In this document: in pieces, positions 5,430 through 13,036 of the stretch
Layout: the number at the start of each line of letters is the position of its first letter
Position numbering within the stretch: position 1 is the stretch's first letter
From: SFEB01 sp964612455
Lineage (GTDB): Bacteria; Bacillota; Clostridia; Christensenellales; CAG-314
Assembly (NCBI GenBank): GCA_964612455.1
Contig: CAZTCB010000025.1
Span: 1 to 18,894, forward strand
Direction: 5' to 3'
DNA: 18,894 bases
Position numbers and translations under genes: made by a program
Notes under the pieces: model-generated
Databases searched by the model: none
Seen by the model: only the letters and a program-made list of their open reading frames with translations
What the model was told of the DNA's origin: nothing

Positions 5430-7742
5430 CGTTTTTGACTCCTTTACCGTTAACGGTTGTATTTTGTTTTCTGTTTTTTCGTTACGACTTTTTACGCCTT
5501 TTTTACGCGCATTGCCGTAAGGCTTGACGAGATTGAGTCGCAGAGCGTTGCTCACCACGCAAAAACTCGACAAACTCATCGCCGCCGCGCAAAACATCGG
5601 GTTTATCGTCCAACCGAACAAAGTGACGAAAGCTCCCGCAGCGAGAGGAATGCCGAGAGCGTTGTAAACGAATGCCCAAAAGAGATTTTCTTTTATTATC
5701 CTCGTAGTGGCGCGACTCAGCCTGATAGCCGCCGCAACGTCCTTAACTCCGCCGTTGACGAGCACGACGTCTGCCGAGTCTATCGCTATATCGGTACCTT
5801 TGCCCATCGCCACGCCCACATCGGCACGCGTCAATGCGGGGGCGTCGTTTATCCCGTCCCCCACCATAGCCACTTTGCCGAAAGAGGACAATCTGACGAT
5901 TTCCGCTTCTTTCCCGTTGGGCAACACGTCGGAAACCACCTCATGGACGCCGACTTGCGTCGCTATCGCTTTGGCGGTGCGATTGTTGTCACCGGTCAGC
6001 ATTACGACCTTGAGCCCGAGATTTTTCAACTCTCTGACGCCGTCGCAAGCGTCTTCTTTCAATTTGTCGGCGACCGCTATTATACCGAGTAGAGTTTCGT
6101 TTTTAAGAAAGAATAGCGGCGTTTTACCTTGATTGGACAGATTTTCGGCTTGGATTTTTATTTCGTCCGATAAATCGATTTTTTCGGAAATAAACTTTAA
6201 ACTGCCACCCGTTACCGTATCTTTCCCCACTTTGCCCGTCAGACCGTTGCCTGCGAGCGCCGTAAACCCCGTCACGTCGACGGGAGTCAATCCCCTTGAC
6301 TTTGCCTCGTCCGAAACCGCGACGGCAAGCGGATGTTCGCTGTTTTTTTCAAGCGAATACGCCAACGAAAGCAACTCTCTTTCGTCACCGCCGACGGCAA
6401 CGACGTCCGTCACTACGGGATGACCTTGAGTTATCGTGCCGGTTTTGTCGAGGACGACAACGCTGACATGCCCCATTACTTCGAGAGAAGTCGCCGTTTT
6501 AAACAATATCCCGTTTTTCGCGCCCACTCCGCTGCCTACCACTATAGCTACAGGCGTCGCGAGACCGAGTGCGCACGGGCAACTAATGACGAGAACCGAA
6601 ATACCGCGCGCGAGCGCATAGCCGAAAGATTGTCCCGACAAGAGCCAAACAACGATAGTGACTAAGGCAATACCCATGACAATCGGCACGAATACTCCGG
6701 CGACTTTGTCTGCAATCTTGGCGATTGGCGCCTTGGTAACCGTAATGTCGTTGACTGTCTTGATTACTTGAGAAAAAGCCGTGTCCTCGCCTACCTTTAC
6801 CGCTTTGCAGTACATAACTCCCGATTTATTGGTAGTCGCGGCAAAAACTTCGTCCCCTTCGGACTTGTCCGCGGGGATACTTTCCCCCGTAAGCCCCGAC
6901 TCGTCAACCGAACTCTCTCCCTTTACGACCACTCCGTCGGTAGGGATATTTTCACCTGGGCGGACGATAAACAGGTCGCCCACCTTTAACTGCGATACCG
7001 AAACGGTTTTTTCGCAACCGTCGACTATGACGTTTGCCGTCTTTGGCGCGAGTTTCATCAATCCCCTGAGCGCCGACGTCGTTTTGCCTTTTGAATGAGC
7101 CTCAAGCATCTTTCCGACGGTGATAAGCGCAAGAATCATCGCCGCCGACTCAAAGTACAAATCGTGATTTAACGCACCCGTCCCGCCCGAAACACACATT
7201 TTTACGAGCACCGCAGTACTATAAACAAACGCCGCTCCCGAGCCGCACGCAACCAGCGTGTCCATATTGGGAGCGCCATGCAGCACGCCTTTTACTCCGT
7301 TGATAAAAAAGCGTCGGTTGATAAACATCACAATCAGGGCAAGAAACATTTGCACGAAACCGTTGACGACGTGATTTTCAAGCACTGACGGAACGGGCCA
7401 ACCCCACATATTGTGCCCCATAGAGACGTACATCAAAACGACGAGAAAAACCACCGATGCCACGAGACGTTTTTTTAGTGCGCGCGTCTGAGTTTTTTCT
7501 ATATCGTCTATAGCTTTGGCTGAGTCGCTTTGGGCGGTTGTTTCATCTCTTGTTTTTACCCCGTACCCAGCTGTTTCCACCGCTTTTATTATTTGTTCGT
7601 CGGTTGCGGTTCCTTCGACGCAAAGAGTCGCGGTAAGCAGACTCACCGTGCATGTCGACACCCCGTCTACCTTACTCACCGCTTTTTCGACACGTGCGCC
7701 GCAAGCGGCGCAACTCATGCCGGTGACGGTAAACTGTTTCAT
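5217..7742 (-). CDS. copA: Cu(I)-exporting P1B-1 ATPase with N- and C-terminal heavy-metal-binding domains
   Basis: This is an 841-residue copper pump that uses ATP to export Cu(I) across the membrane. The order is: an HMA domain with CAAC at 11-14; TM helices; actuator TGES (285-288); the metal-site CPC (388-390); phosphorylated Asp432 in DKTGT; the His470-Pro471 nucleotide motif; GDGINDAP (628-635); and last helices carrying Tyr693-Asn694 and MSLSS (722-726), the residues that mark Cu(I) specificity. The typical CopA end, NALRLNLVKP, is at 732-741. It is followed by a charged linker of about 30 residues and a second HMA domain with CPHC at 783-786. An internal Shine-Dalgarno and ATG (Met772) precede that domain. 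AAAGGAG lies about 6 bases before the main start. The MATE gene is 44 bases upstream on the same strand. No CsoR or CopY gene is in the window. Confidence 0.96.
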   Translation of the reverse strand: MKQFTVTGMSCAACGARVEKAVSKVDGVSTCTVSLLTATLCVEGTATDEQIIKAVETAGYGVKTRDETTAQSDSAKAIDDIEKTQTRALKKRLVASVVFLVVLMYVSMGHNMWGWPVPSVLENHVVNGFVQMFLALIVMFINRRFFINGVKGVLHGAPNMDTLVACGSGAAFVYSTAVLVKMCVSGGTGALNHDLYFESAAMILALITVGKMLEAHSKGKTTSALRGLMKLAPKTANVIVDGCEKTVSVSQLKVGDLFIVRPGENIPTDGVVVKGESSVDESGLTGESIPADKSEGDEVFAATTNKSGVMYCKAVKVGEDTAFSQVIKTVNDITVTKAPIAKIADKVAGVFVPIVMGIALVTIVVWLLSGQSFGYALARGISVLVISCPCALGLATPVAIVVGSGVGAKNGILFKTATSLEVMGHVSVVVLDKTGTITQGHPVVTDVVAVGGDERELLSLAYSLEKNSEHPLAVAVSDEAKSRGLTPVDVTGFTALAGNGLTGKVGKDTVTGGSLKFISEKIDLSDEIKIQAENLSNQGKTPLFFLKNETLLGIIAVADKLKEDACDGVRELKNLGLKVVMLTGDNNRTAKAIATQVGVHEVVSDVLPNGKEAEIVRLSSFGKVAMVGDGINDAPALTRADVGVAMGKGTDIAIDSADVVLVNGGVKDVAAAIRLSRATTRIIKENLFWAFVYNALGIPLAAGAFVTLFGWTINPMFCAAAMSLSSFCVVSNALRLNLVKPYGNARKKGVKSRNEKTENKIQPLTVKESKTMKKTMIVKGMMCPHCEARVKKALEGIEGVILAEVSHVDCTAVVSLSAPVSDETLKAAVESQDYAVEEIRQ
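5439..5445 (-). promoter_or_regulatory. Internal Shine-Dalgarno sequence within copA
   Basis: AAAGGAG on the minus strand sits nine bases before an in-frame ATG at the border of the C-terminal HMA domain. It lies in the linker codons, where there is little structural constraint to explain its presence. Confidence 0.5.
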
Positions 7743-7786
7743 CCGTATCTCCTTTATTTTTATTTTGATTGACTAACGCAAACGTA

Positions 7787-9181
7787 TCATTGTACCGACG
7801 GCGCGGGCTGTCTCGACACCGTATACCCCGATTTCTTTTTCCACCTGCCGGCAAAAAAGAAAGTCATCGACGAAATCATGCCGACAAACCAACTGATAGG
7901 CCATGCGTAAAATATCCCGCGATAACCGAAAAAGTAACCGAGTACGAAAGCCAGCACGACTCTCATGACGAGGTCGATACACGTACCGACCATAAAGCCG
8001 ACCATATCGCCGCCACCTTTGAGCACGCCGTCAAACGCGATTTTTACCACTATCAACACGAAAAACGGCACCATCGACGACATAAAGGCTTTACCCGCAT
8101 CTATTATCGTTGCGATATCGCCTTCCGCCGTATCGGAAAGAAACAGCCGCACCCATCCCTCTTTAAACGGCAAAATCGCCAAAGTCGCGACGGCAGCGAA
8201 AGCCGCGCATGCAAACAAAACAACCCAAAATCCGGGTATAATGCGCTCGTATTTTTTCGCTCCCACGTGCTGACTGACGAACGTCGACAAGGCGTTGCTC
8301 AATACCATAAAGATATTCATCACTATGTAACAGACCTTGTAAGCCGCACTGTATCCGCCGGCGACGGAGTTGCCGCCGAAAGTCGTTATTGCGGACATTA
8401 CCAAGACTCCTCCTACCGACACGAAACAGCCTTGAGCTATCGACGGTACAGCCATTGCCGTGATTTCTTTAAAGCGCGCCTTGTTAAACTTTTCTACTTT
8501 TTCGTCCGACAATCTGAACACGCTTTTAAGCAAAACCACGACGGACAGCACTCCCGCGATTGCTTCGGAAATAATAGTGCCGACCGCAAGCCCTGCCGCC
8601 TGCATCTTAACGACGTATACGAAAAACAAATCCAACCCGACGTTTAAAACCGTTGAAAAAATCAAAAAGTACAGCGGAGTTTTACTGTTTCCCAGTGCCT
8701 GAAAAACATACATCGAAAAGTTGTAAATAAACAAAAAAATCACGCCTGCGACGTACACCATCATATAAGCGTACGCCTCGTTGAAACATCCGGAACCATC
8801 GGCACCCTCTATCACTACGCCGAGTAGCGGTTTCATGAGTGCCAGACCGCCGACGGTGACCAATATCCCCAATACGGTCATCGAAATAAGCCCCGTCAAC
8901 ACTACGCGTTTGACGTTTGCATTGTCGCCCGCGCCGAAATACCGAGCGCAAACGATACCGCAACCAACGCCGAATCCCATCGCTATATCGAGAAAAACCA
9001 CCGTGACGGGATACACTATCCCGACCGCGTTAAAGGAGTCGATATTAGTCAGGCAATGCCCGGCGATGTAATTGTCAGCAAGGTTGTAAAGTTGTTGTAA
9101 AGTCGCCGAGAGGACCATAGGCAAAGCAAAAAGTGCCAGCACCTTAAAAACGTTGCCTTTAGTCATATTTTGAGTTTGCAT
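7787..9181 (-). CDS. MATE-family multidrug/toxin exporter
   Basis: This 464-residue protein has the size and 12-helix two-lobe pattern of MATE transporters, which export cationic drugs or metabolites using Na+ or H+ gradients. The N-terminal lobe begins with LALFALPMVLSATLQQLYN (15-33), contains RYFGAG (80-85) after the second helix, and has QALGNSKTPL (161-170) before the helix TVLNVGLDLFF, all typical of the family. The second lobe starts near residue 240 (AVPSIAQGCF) and has FDGVLKGGGD at 383-392. The protein ends in a basic cytoplasmic tail. AAGGGA lies just upstream of the chosen ATG. A second Met at codon 6 is possible. It stands 44 bases before copA and 58 after the DUF2284 fusion gene, so it is probably in the same transcript. 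The substrate cannot be told from the sequence. Confidence 0.95.
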   Translation of the reverse strand: MQTQNMTKGNVFKVLALFALPMVLSATLQQLYNLADNYIAGHCLTNIDSFNAVGIVYPVTVVFLDIAMGFGVGCGIVCARYFGAGDNANVKRVVLTGLISMTVLGILVTVGGLALMKPLLGVVIEGADGSGCFNEAYAYMMVYVAGVIFLFIYNFSMYVFQALGNSKTPLYFLIFSTVLNVGLDLFFVYVVKMQAAGLAVGTIISEAIAGVLSVVVLLKSVFRLSDEKVEKFNKARFKEITAMAVPSIAQGCFVSVGGVLVMSAITTFGGNSVAGGYSAAYKVCYIVMNIFMVLSNALSTFVSQHVGAKKYERIIPGFWVVLFACAAFAAVATLAILPFKEGWVRLFLSDTAEGDIATIIDAGKAFMSSMVPFFVLIVVKIAFDGVLKGGGDMVGFMVGTCIDLVMRVVLAFVLGYFFGYRGIFYAWPISWFVGMISSMTFFFAGRWKKKSGYTVSRQPAPSVQ

Positions 9182-9239
9182 TATCTTCCCTTCTTTTTTT
9201 TACTTAAAACCGATTTTTAAACCGCTTCGCCCTTATATT

Positions 9240-10013
9240 TTATAGATTTTCGTTAAAAAACGCTATCAGTTTTTCGTAATTTTCGGCACGGTGAGGAAAA
9301 GTACACTTAGAACAATCCTTTATCCTCTTGTCGCCGTACTCTATGTACGAAGGATTACCGAGACATTTTTCAAATCTATACAACGGACAGTAACAAAACA
9401 AACAGTTGAAACCGTCAAAAGTCTTGTCATGGCACGGATAAAACTCGCAAGCGGTGTTTTGAAAATACTTGTAACTGTTTTTAACTTTTTTTTCGAGCAC
9501 GCCGAAAACGAGCATCATGTACTCGGGAACAACGCCGTCTTTAATCCAAAGAAGCGGTTTACCGAGGTATTTTTCGGCGGTTTTGCAAACGTCTCCCCCA
9601 AGCGACTCGATAGAGTACCTCATGCGCTCCGCGTGACGACAAGGCAAACCGCTTTCGCGAGCACATTTGTCGCATACGTCGCATTTGCCCGCCGAAAGTA
9701 CCATACTTTCGTTCGTTTCGTCGCATAACAACGCCTCGAGCCGACGTTCTTTTTCCGCCTTGAGCGCGGCAAGCGCATCGGATTGCGGCGTGTCTTTTTT
9801 AAAGCCAAGCACAACGCCCACCAACGTCAGCCTGTCGTACTCCAACCATTTTTTTAACGGATAAAAGTCAAAGGGCGGACAAGACCAACGTTTGTGGTAG
9901 CCTTCTTTGCACTGTTGACACGCCTTAAAAAATTTTTCGACGTCGACGCATTCTTTGACGTACTCGGCTGTACTTACTGTCGTGCGGATTTCTTGTACCG
10001 TGTAGTCTGCCAT
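9240..10013 (-). CDS. Fusion of a DUF2284-type metal-binding domain and a cysteine-rich small domain
   Basis: This 257-residue soluble protein contains 18 cysteines in two blocks. The N-terminal part (1 to about 165) matches DUF2284, a predicted metal-binding family: Cys22, Cys32-x2-Cys35, then RWSCPPF with Cys45, and Cys111, 114, 117 and 125 around the CDVCDKCARE segment. The C-terminal part (about 180-250) matches the cysteine-rich small domain (COG2158-like): Cys189 and 194 in ECFYPCH-like context (CEFYPCH), NCLFCYCPLY (Cys204, 207, 209), Cys217 and DCSKCTFPHR (Cys234, 237). Both families are probably metal or iron-sulfur binding, but neither has an established reaction. Having both in one chain suggests that they work together. 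AAGAGG precedes the start. It lies between a lipoprotein gene (27 bases upstream) and the MATE gene. A redox or metal-handling role is an inference. Confidence 0.86.
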   Translation of the reverse strand: MADYTVQEIRTTVSTAEYVKECVDVEKFFKACQQCKEGYHKRWSCPPFDFYPLKKWLEYDRLTLVGVVLGFKKDTPQSDALAALKAEKERRLEALLCDETNESMVLSAGKCDVCDKCARESGLPCRHAERMRYSIESLGGDVCKTAEKYLGKPLLWIKDGVVPEYMMLVFGVLEKKVKNSYKYFQNTACEFYPCHDKTFDGFNCLFCYCPLYRFEKCLGNPSYIEYGDKRIKDCSKCTFPHRAENYEKLIAFFNENL

Positions 10014-10040
10014 AAAAAACCTCTTAAAAAAGTTTGTCGT

Positions 10041-11705
10041 TTAACCTGCCACGTAAAACGCCACGATTGTTCCCATGGTGCCGAACACACCCATCAGGTC
10101 GTCGGGAACAAACGTTTCTTCTCCCGTTTGCGGGTCGACGACGGTTTCACCGAGTCCGACGAGAGTCGCAAGCTCTTTAAGCGCCTTGTCGAGCGCGGCG
10201 TATTCCTCGGTAGTCGTGTAGTCATAGCCGTTTTCCTCGGACGCAACGGGGATACGGTCGAGTTTCGATATCTCGACGAGTTTATTGTATATCGGCGTAT
10301 ACGTTTCGTCGATAACGAGGTCGATGCTCTCTTTAACCGCCTCATCGATTATCTTTACGTACATCGCCACTATCGGATTGTCCGAAGCGCCGGACAATAA
10401 CTCACATACCTCGTCGTAAGTCATACCCATCAAAGTGCCGTCGGACTCGTCGCCGTCGCCTTCTCCCGCCATACTCGACAAATAAAACAACAATCCCACC
10501 TTGGTCTCGGTATCCATCTTGTCGATTTTATCGTGCAAATCTTTTTTCAATGCGGTCGGAGTATAGTCGTCGCCTATTACCTCAAGCAAATAATCGACGA
10601 ATATAAACGTAAAGTTTTCGGGGACTTCCTCACCGTCGTTTACTTTTTTACCGAAATCCGCAACTCCCTTGACAAAATCCGCGTCTATCGGAGTAAAAAA
10701 CGCTTTATAGAAATCGGCTATTTCTTCGTCGGTATAAATCTTACAAATGAGGTTTTCGTGCAAATCGAGCAAAAGCGCAAGCTCCTCCTCGTATTGATTC
10801 GACGTCATGACGTTAGCCACCTGCACGAAAAATCTCATCATCGTGACGCTGCCGACTTCTACGGTCATCGTATCGATAAAGTCGCACATCAAGCCGTCCT
10901 TGCCGAAAACCGCAACTACGTCGTCGACTGACGCGTTTCCGGCGACGACACGACTAAACGCGTCGCGTTGCTCTTTGTCGGAGTCGTATACGAAATCGAT
11001 AAAGGCAAGCGCAACCGTCTTGGTATCCTGTCTGCCGTCGTCGTCCTCGCTCGAACTGCTTTGGTCTTTCGTATACACCAACACGGCATAATCGCTGTCA
11101 AAATACGTTACGCCGTCACCCGTCGCCTTTAAAAACAAGGTCAGGCTCTTTCCCAACTTTAACGAACGGCTATCGGCACTCAACGGAACTTCTCTTTGAG
11201 GGTTGGTGCTCACGCGGTATTTGTACCCCTTGGCGTTTTCAACCGATTCCCACGTGACGAGTCCGTCTTCGCTGACGGATAGGACGGGTTTAGCGAGTTT
11301 GGTCGCCGATACGGGTTCTGTAACCGTTTCGGTTTTTGTTTCGCTGTAATAACAAGCGAAAGAAAACGGACTGTCGAGGTAGTCTTCACCATCTCCCAAC
11401 GCCCTCACTCGTACCGTTTCTCCCGATTTTAAAGTACAATTGCGCTCGGTACTCGCGAGGCGAGTTTCTTTACCGTCCGACGACTGACACAAATATCCAT
11501 TGGCAAACTGCACGGCACTCCATGTGACCACGCCGTCCTCGCCGACGGTCAGATTGGGTGCGTCCAACACGACTGCCGATTTTTCTTGCGGCTGCGGCGG
11601 GGCGGGATCAGGATTTGTTTCGGAATCGCAAGCCACGAAAGCACATACTGCGACCAACAACGCAAATACAATTGCAAACAACCTGAAAAGTTTTTTACTG
11701 CTCAT
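10041..11705 (-). CDS. Lipoprotein with two tandem FN3-like repeats and an unknown helical C-terminal domain
   Basis: This is a 554-residue protein. The ATG at 11705 is preferred to in-frame starts further up (to 11753) because AAGGAGG lies eight bases before it and the basic signal peptide (MSSKKLFRL) begins there. Lipobox FVAC gives lipidated Cys26. Two beta-type repeats of about 75 residues follow (about 45-121 and 135-214). Each has the pattern EDG[VL]VTW.SV..A.GY and ends with ALGDG/ATGDG plus a D[SP]D/YLDS-type strand, as in FN3-like surface domains. After an acidic serine-rich linker (215-228) comes a mostly helical domain of about 325 residues that I do not recognise. It ends in a hydrophobic tail (IVAFYVAG). 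It is first in the operon with the DUF2284 fusion, MATE and copA, and has a good promoter. Function unknown; extracellular binding is likely. Confidence 0.85.
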   Translation of the reverse strand: MSSKKLFRLFAIVFALLVAVCAFVACDSETNPDPAPPQPQEKSAVVLDAPNLTVGEDGVVTWSAVQFANGYLCQSSDGKETRLASTERNCTLKSGETVRVRALGDGEDYLDSPFSFACYYSETKTETVTEPVSATKLAKPVLSVSEDGLVTWESVENAKGYKYRVSTNPQREVPLSADSRSLKLGKSLTLFLKATGDGVTYFDSDYAVLVYTKDQSSSSEDDDGRQDTKTVALAFIDFVYDSDKEQRDAFSRVVAGNASVDDVVAVFGKDGLMCDFIDTMTVEVGSVTMMRFFVQVANVMTSNQYEEELALLLDLHENLICKIYTDEEIADFYKAFFTPIDADFVKGVADFGKKVNDGEEVPENFTFIFVDYLLEVIGDDYTPTALKKDLHDKIDKMDTETKVGLLFYLSSMAGEGDGDESDGTLMGMTYDEVCELLSGASDNPIVAMYVKIIDEAVKESIDLVIDETYTPIYNKLVEISKLDRIPVASEENGYDYTTTEEYAALDKALKELATLVGLGETVVDPQTGEETFVPDDLMGVFGTMGTIVAFYVAG

Positions 11706-11727
11706 AATCATATCCTCCTTTTTTAAC

Positions 11728-11745
11728 CCATGCTTAAATACATGG
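11728..11745 (-). other. Leader hairpin of the lipoprotein operon
   Basis: CCATG (11728-11732) and CATGG (11741-11745) pair around an eight-base A/T-rich loop. It lies between the predicted transcription start (about 11751) and the ribosome binding site. It is short and without a U tract, so it may only shape the mRNA 5' end. Confidence 0.35.
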
Positions 11746-11757
11746 TACGTCAAGATA

Positions 11758-11786
11758 ATGATATAGCGTTTTTTTTAAAATGTCAA
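11758..11786 (-). promoter_or_regulatory. Promoter of the lipoprotein-DUF2284-MATE-copA operon
   Basis: On the minus strand a perfect TTGACA (11786-11781) is followed after 17 bases by TATCAT (11763-11758). The predicted start near 11751 gives a leader of about 45 bases. No comparable promoter was seen in the 27, 58 and 44-base gaps downstream, which supports one transcript for the four genes. Confidence 0.75.
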
Positions 11787-11833
11787 TACAAATAAAAAAA
11801 TAAGCGTTTTTTTAGCTCTTTTTCGCCCCGACG

Positions 11834-11863
11834 TTGACAATTTTGTACTAAGCATGATAAAAT
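11834..11863 (+). promoter_or_regulatory. Promoter of the small membrane protein-udk operon
   Basis: A perfect TTGACA (11834-11839) and TAAAAT (11858-11863) are 18 bases apart, with TGA directly before the -10, an extended -10 element. The predicted start is near 11870. It is divergent from the promoter at 11758-11786, with only 47 bases between the two -35 boxes. Confidence 0.75.
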
Positions 11864-11869
11864 AAAAAA

Positions 11870-11889
11870 AAGGTCGGTTTTACCGCCTT
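11870..11889 (+). other. Hairpin at the predicted mRNA 5' end
   Basis: AAGG-T-CGGT pairs with ACCG-CCTT around a three-base loop, with one bulged T. The predicted transcription start is at its first bases, so the transcript would begin with a stem-loop, a form that often protects mRNA from 5' decay. It ends a few bases before the ribosome binding site. Confidence 0.4.
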
Positions 11890-11905
11890 AAAAAGAGGTG
11901 TTTTT

Positions 11906-12352
11906 ATGAAACGCAGTATCCCCGCTTTCGTATGCGGACTGGTAATCAATCTTTGCCTCGGCATCGTTGCTTTCGTACTGTTCTCTTTATTCTCCGTGAT
12001 AGTCGGGCTTGCGCTCGGGCTGGGCGGCGAGGTCACGCCTTTCGTCTCTTTTATCAATGCTTTTTGCGGCGTTTGCGTCGTCACGAGTATAGTCGGCGTG
12101 GTCGGCTCGTTCTTTTGCTTAAAAAAGAGAAAAATCGGCGGTATAATAATGTCGGTGGCTTCGCTTGCCGACGTGGCTCTGTCCGTGATGCTACTCGTCG
12201 CGTGTTTTACCTCCGCCACTGAGGAGTCCCCCGTAGAGCCTCTGACGGTTGTCGTGCTGCTGGCGGCAATGGTCGTCTCTGTCATCCCGACGGTCGTCGC
12301 CTTAAAAAGGAAAAAATCGTACATCGAGAGACCTATCGTCGACAAAGTTTAA
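11906..12352 (+). CDS. Small four-helix membrane protein of unknown function
   Basis: This 148-residue protein has four hydrophobic segments, at about 7-39 (long, perhaps with a kink), 46-70, 77-101 and 113-133. A basic loop CLKKRKIGG lies between helices two and three and a basic cytoplasmic tail (LKRKKSYIERP) ends the protein. A short acidic loop (TEESPVEP) joins helices three and four. The layout is like the small four-helix DUF4064-type proteins common in Firmicutes, but no signature residue confirms a family. AGAGGTG lies five bases before the ATG. Its stop TAA at 12350-12352 overlaps the ribosome binding site of udk, so the two genes are one operon. A link to nucleoside salvage is not shown by the sequence. 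Confidence 0.8.
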   Translation: MKRSIPAFVCGLVINLCLGIVAFVLFSLFSVIVGLALGLGGEVTPFVSFINAFCGVCVVTSIVGVVGSFFCLKKRKIGGIIMSVASLADVALSVMLLVACFTSATEESPVEPLTVVVLLAAMVVSVIPTVVALKRKKSYIERPIVDKV

Positions 12353-12361
12353 GGAAAAGCC

Positions 12362-12973
12362 ATGAAACCAATCATTATAGGAGTTGCGGGAGGCACGGGT
12401 AGCGGCAAAACCACTCTCGCACACAAAATCATCAATAGTTTAAACGCCGACGACGTACTCTTGTTGAGCCATGACTACTACTACAAGGATTATGAAAATC
12501 TTTCGTTTGAGGACCGCTCGCAAAAAAACTTTGACCACCCCGACTCGTTTGACACCGACCTGTTGATAGCCGACCTAATCAAACTCAAGGCGTGGCAAGA
12601 AATCAACCACCCCACCTACGACTATACCGTCCATCGGCGCAGCAACTGGGTGAAAGAACAGCCCCGCCGCGTAATCGTAGTAGAGGGCATATTGATTTTT
12701 GAAAACGAGCAGCTTCGCGAACTTTTTGACGTAAAGATTTTTGTCGACACCGACGCCGACATACGCTTTATCAGACGCCTTTGTCGCGACGTCAACGAGC
12801 GCGCTCGCAGTATGGACTCTGTCGTCAATCAATACCTGTCTACCGTCAAACCGATGCATGACCGTTTTGTCGAACCGAGCAAACGTTACGCCGACGTCAT
12901 CGTCCCCGAGGGCGGGCACAATACCGTAGCTCTCGATATGGTGGTAAACAACATAAAAAGCAAACTTAACTAA
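12362..12973 (+). CDS. udk: Uridine kinase
   Basis: This 203-residue enzyme has the normal length of bacterial uridine kinase, which phosphorylates uridine (and usually cytidine) to the monophosphate with ATP or GTP in pyrimidine salvage. The P-loop GGTGSGKT is at 10-17. The nucleoside-binding region has HDYYYKD (37-43) and NFDHPDSFD (56-64), followed by PTYDY (84-88) and the conserved EGIL (108-111). The lid and arginine-rich part shows DADIRFIRRLCRD (131-143) and ERARS, then QYLSTVKPMHDRFVEPSK with the conserved KPMH and PSK motifs. All expected motifs are present. AAGGA lies six bases before the ATG, overlapping the stop of the upstream membrane-protein gene. It is followed by a strong hairpin at 12988-13020. 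Confidence 0.95.
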   Translation: MKPIIIGVAGGTGSGKTTLAHKIINSLNADDVLLLSHDYYYKDYENLSFEDRSQKNFDHPDSFDTDLLIADLIKLKAWQEINHPTYDYTVHRRSNWVKEQPRRVIVVEGILIFENEQLRELFDVKIFVDTDADIRFIRRLCRDVNERARSMDSVVNQYLSTVKPMHDRFVEPSKRYADVIVPEGGHNTVALDMVVNNIKSKLN

Positions 12974-12987
12974 ACTACTAAAAAAGC

Positions 12988-13020
12988 AAAGAGGAAAGGA
13001 CAAATCGTCCTTTCCTCTTT
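12988..13020. terminator. Shared terminator between udk and the LRR lipoprotein gene
   Basis: A 14-bp perfect stem (12988-13001 with 13007-13020) surrounds a five-base loop. On the minus strand it is followed by TTTGCTTTTTT-like sequence and makes a good terminator for the LRR gene. On the plus strand the tail is weaker (CTTT, then ATCG), so termination of udk may depend on the stem. Confidence 0.8.
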
Positions 13021-13036
13021 ATCGTTGTCTGCGTTT

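Noticed and set aside
7743..7800. Possible separate copA promoter upstream of the copA start
   Set aside because: TTGCGT is followed at 17 bases only by AATAAA, which overlaps the ribosome binding site, so it is weak compared with the operon promoter.
7769..8647. Long plus-strand open frame opposite the MATE gene (292 codons)
   Set aside because: The translation is rich in His, Arg and Lys with no domain, and it lies antisense to a well-supported MATE gene.
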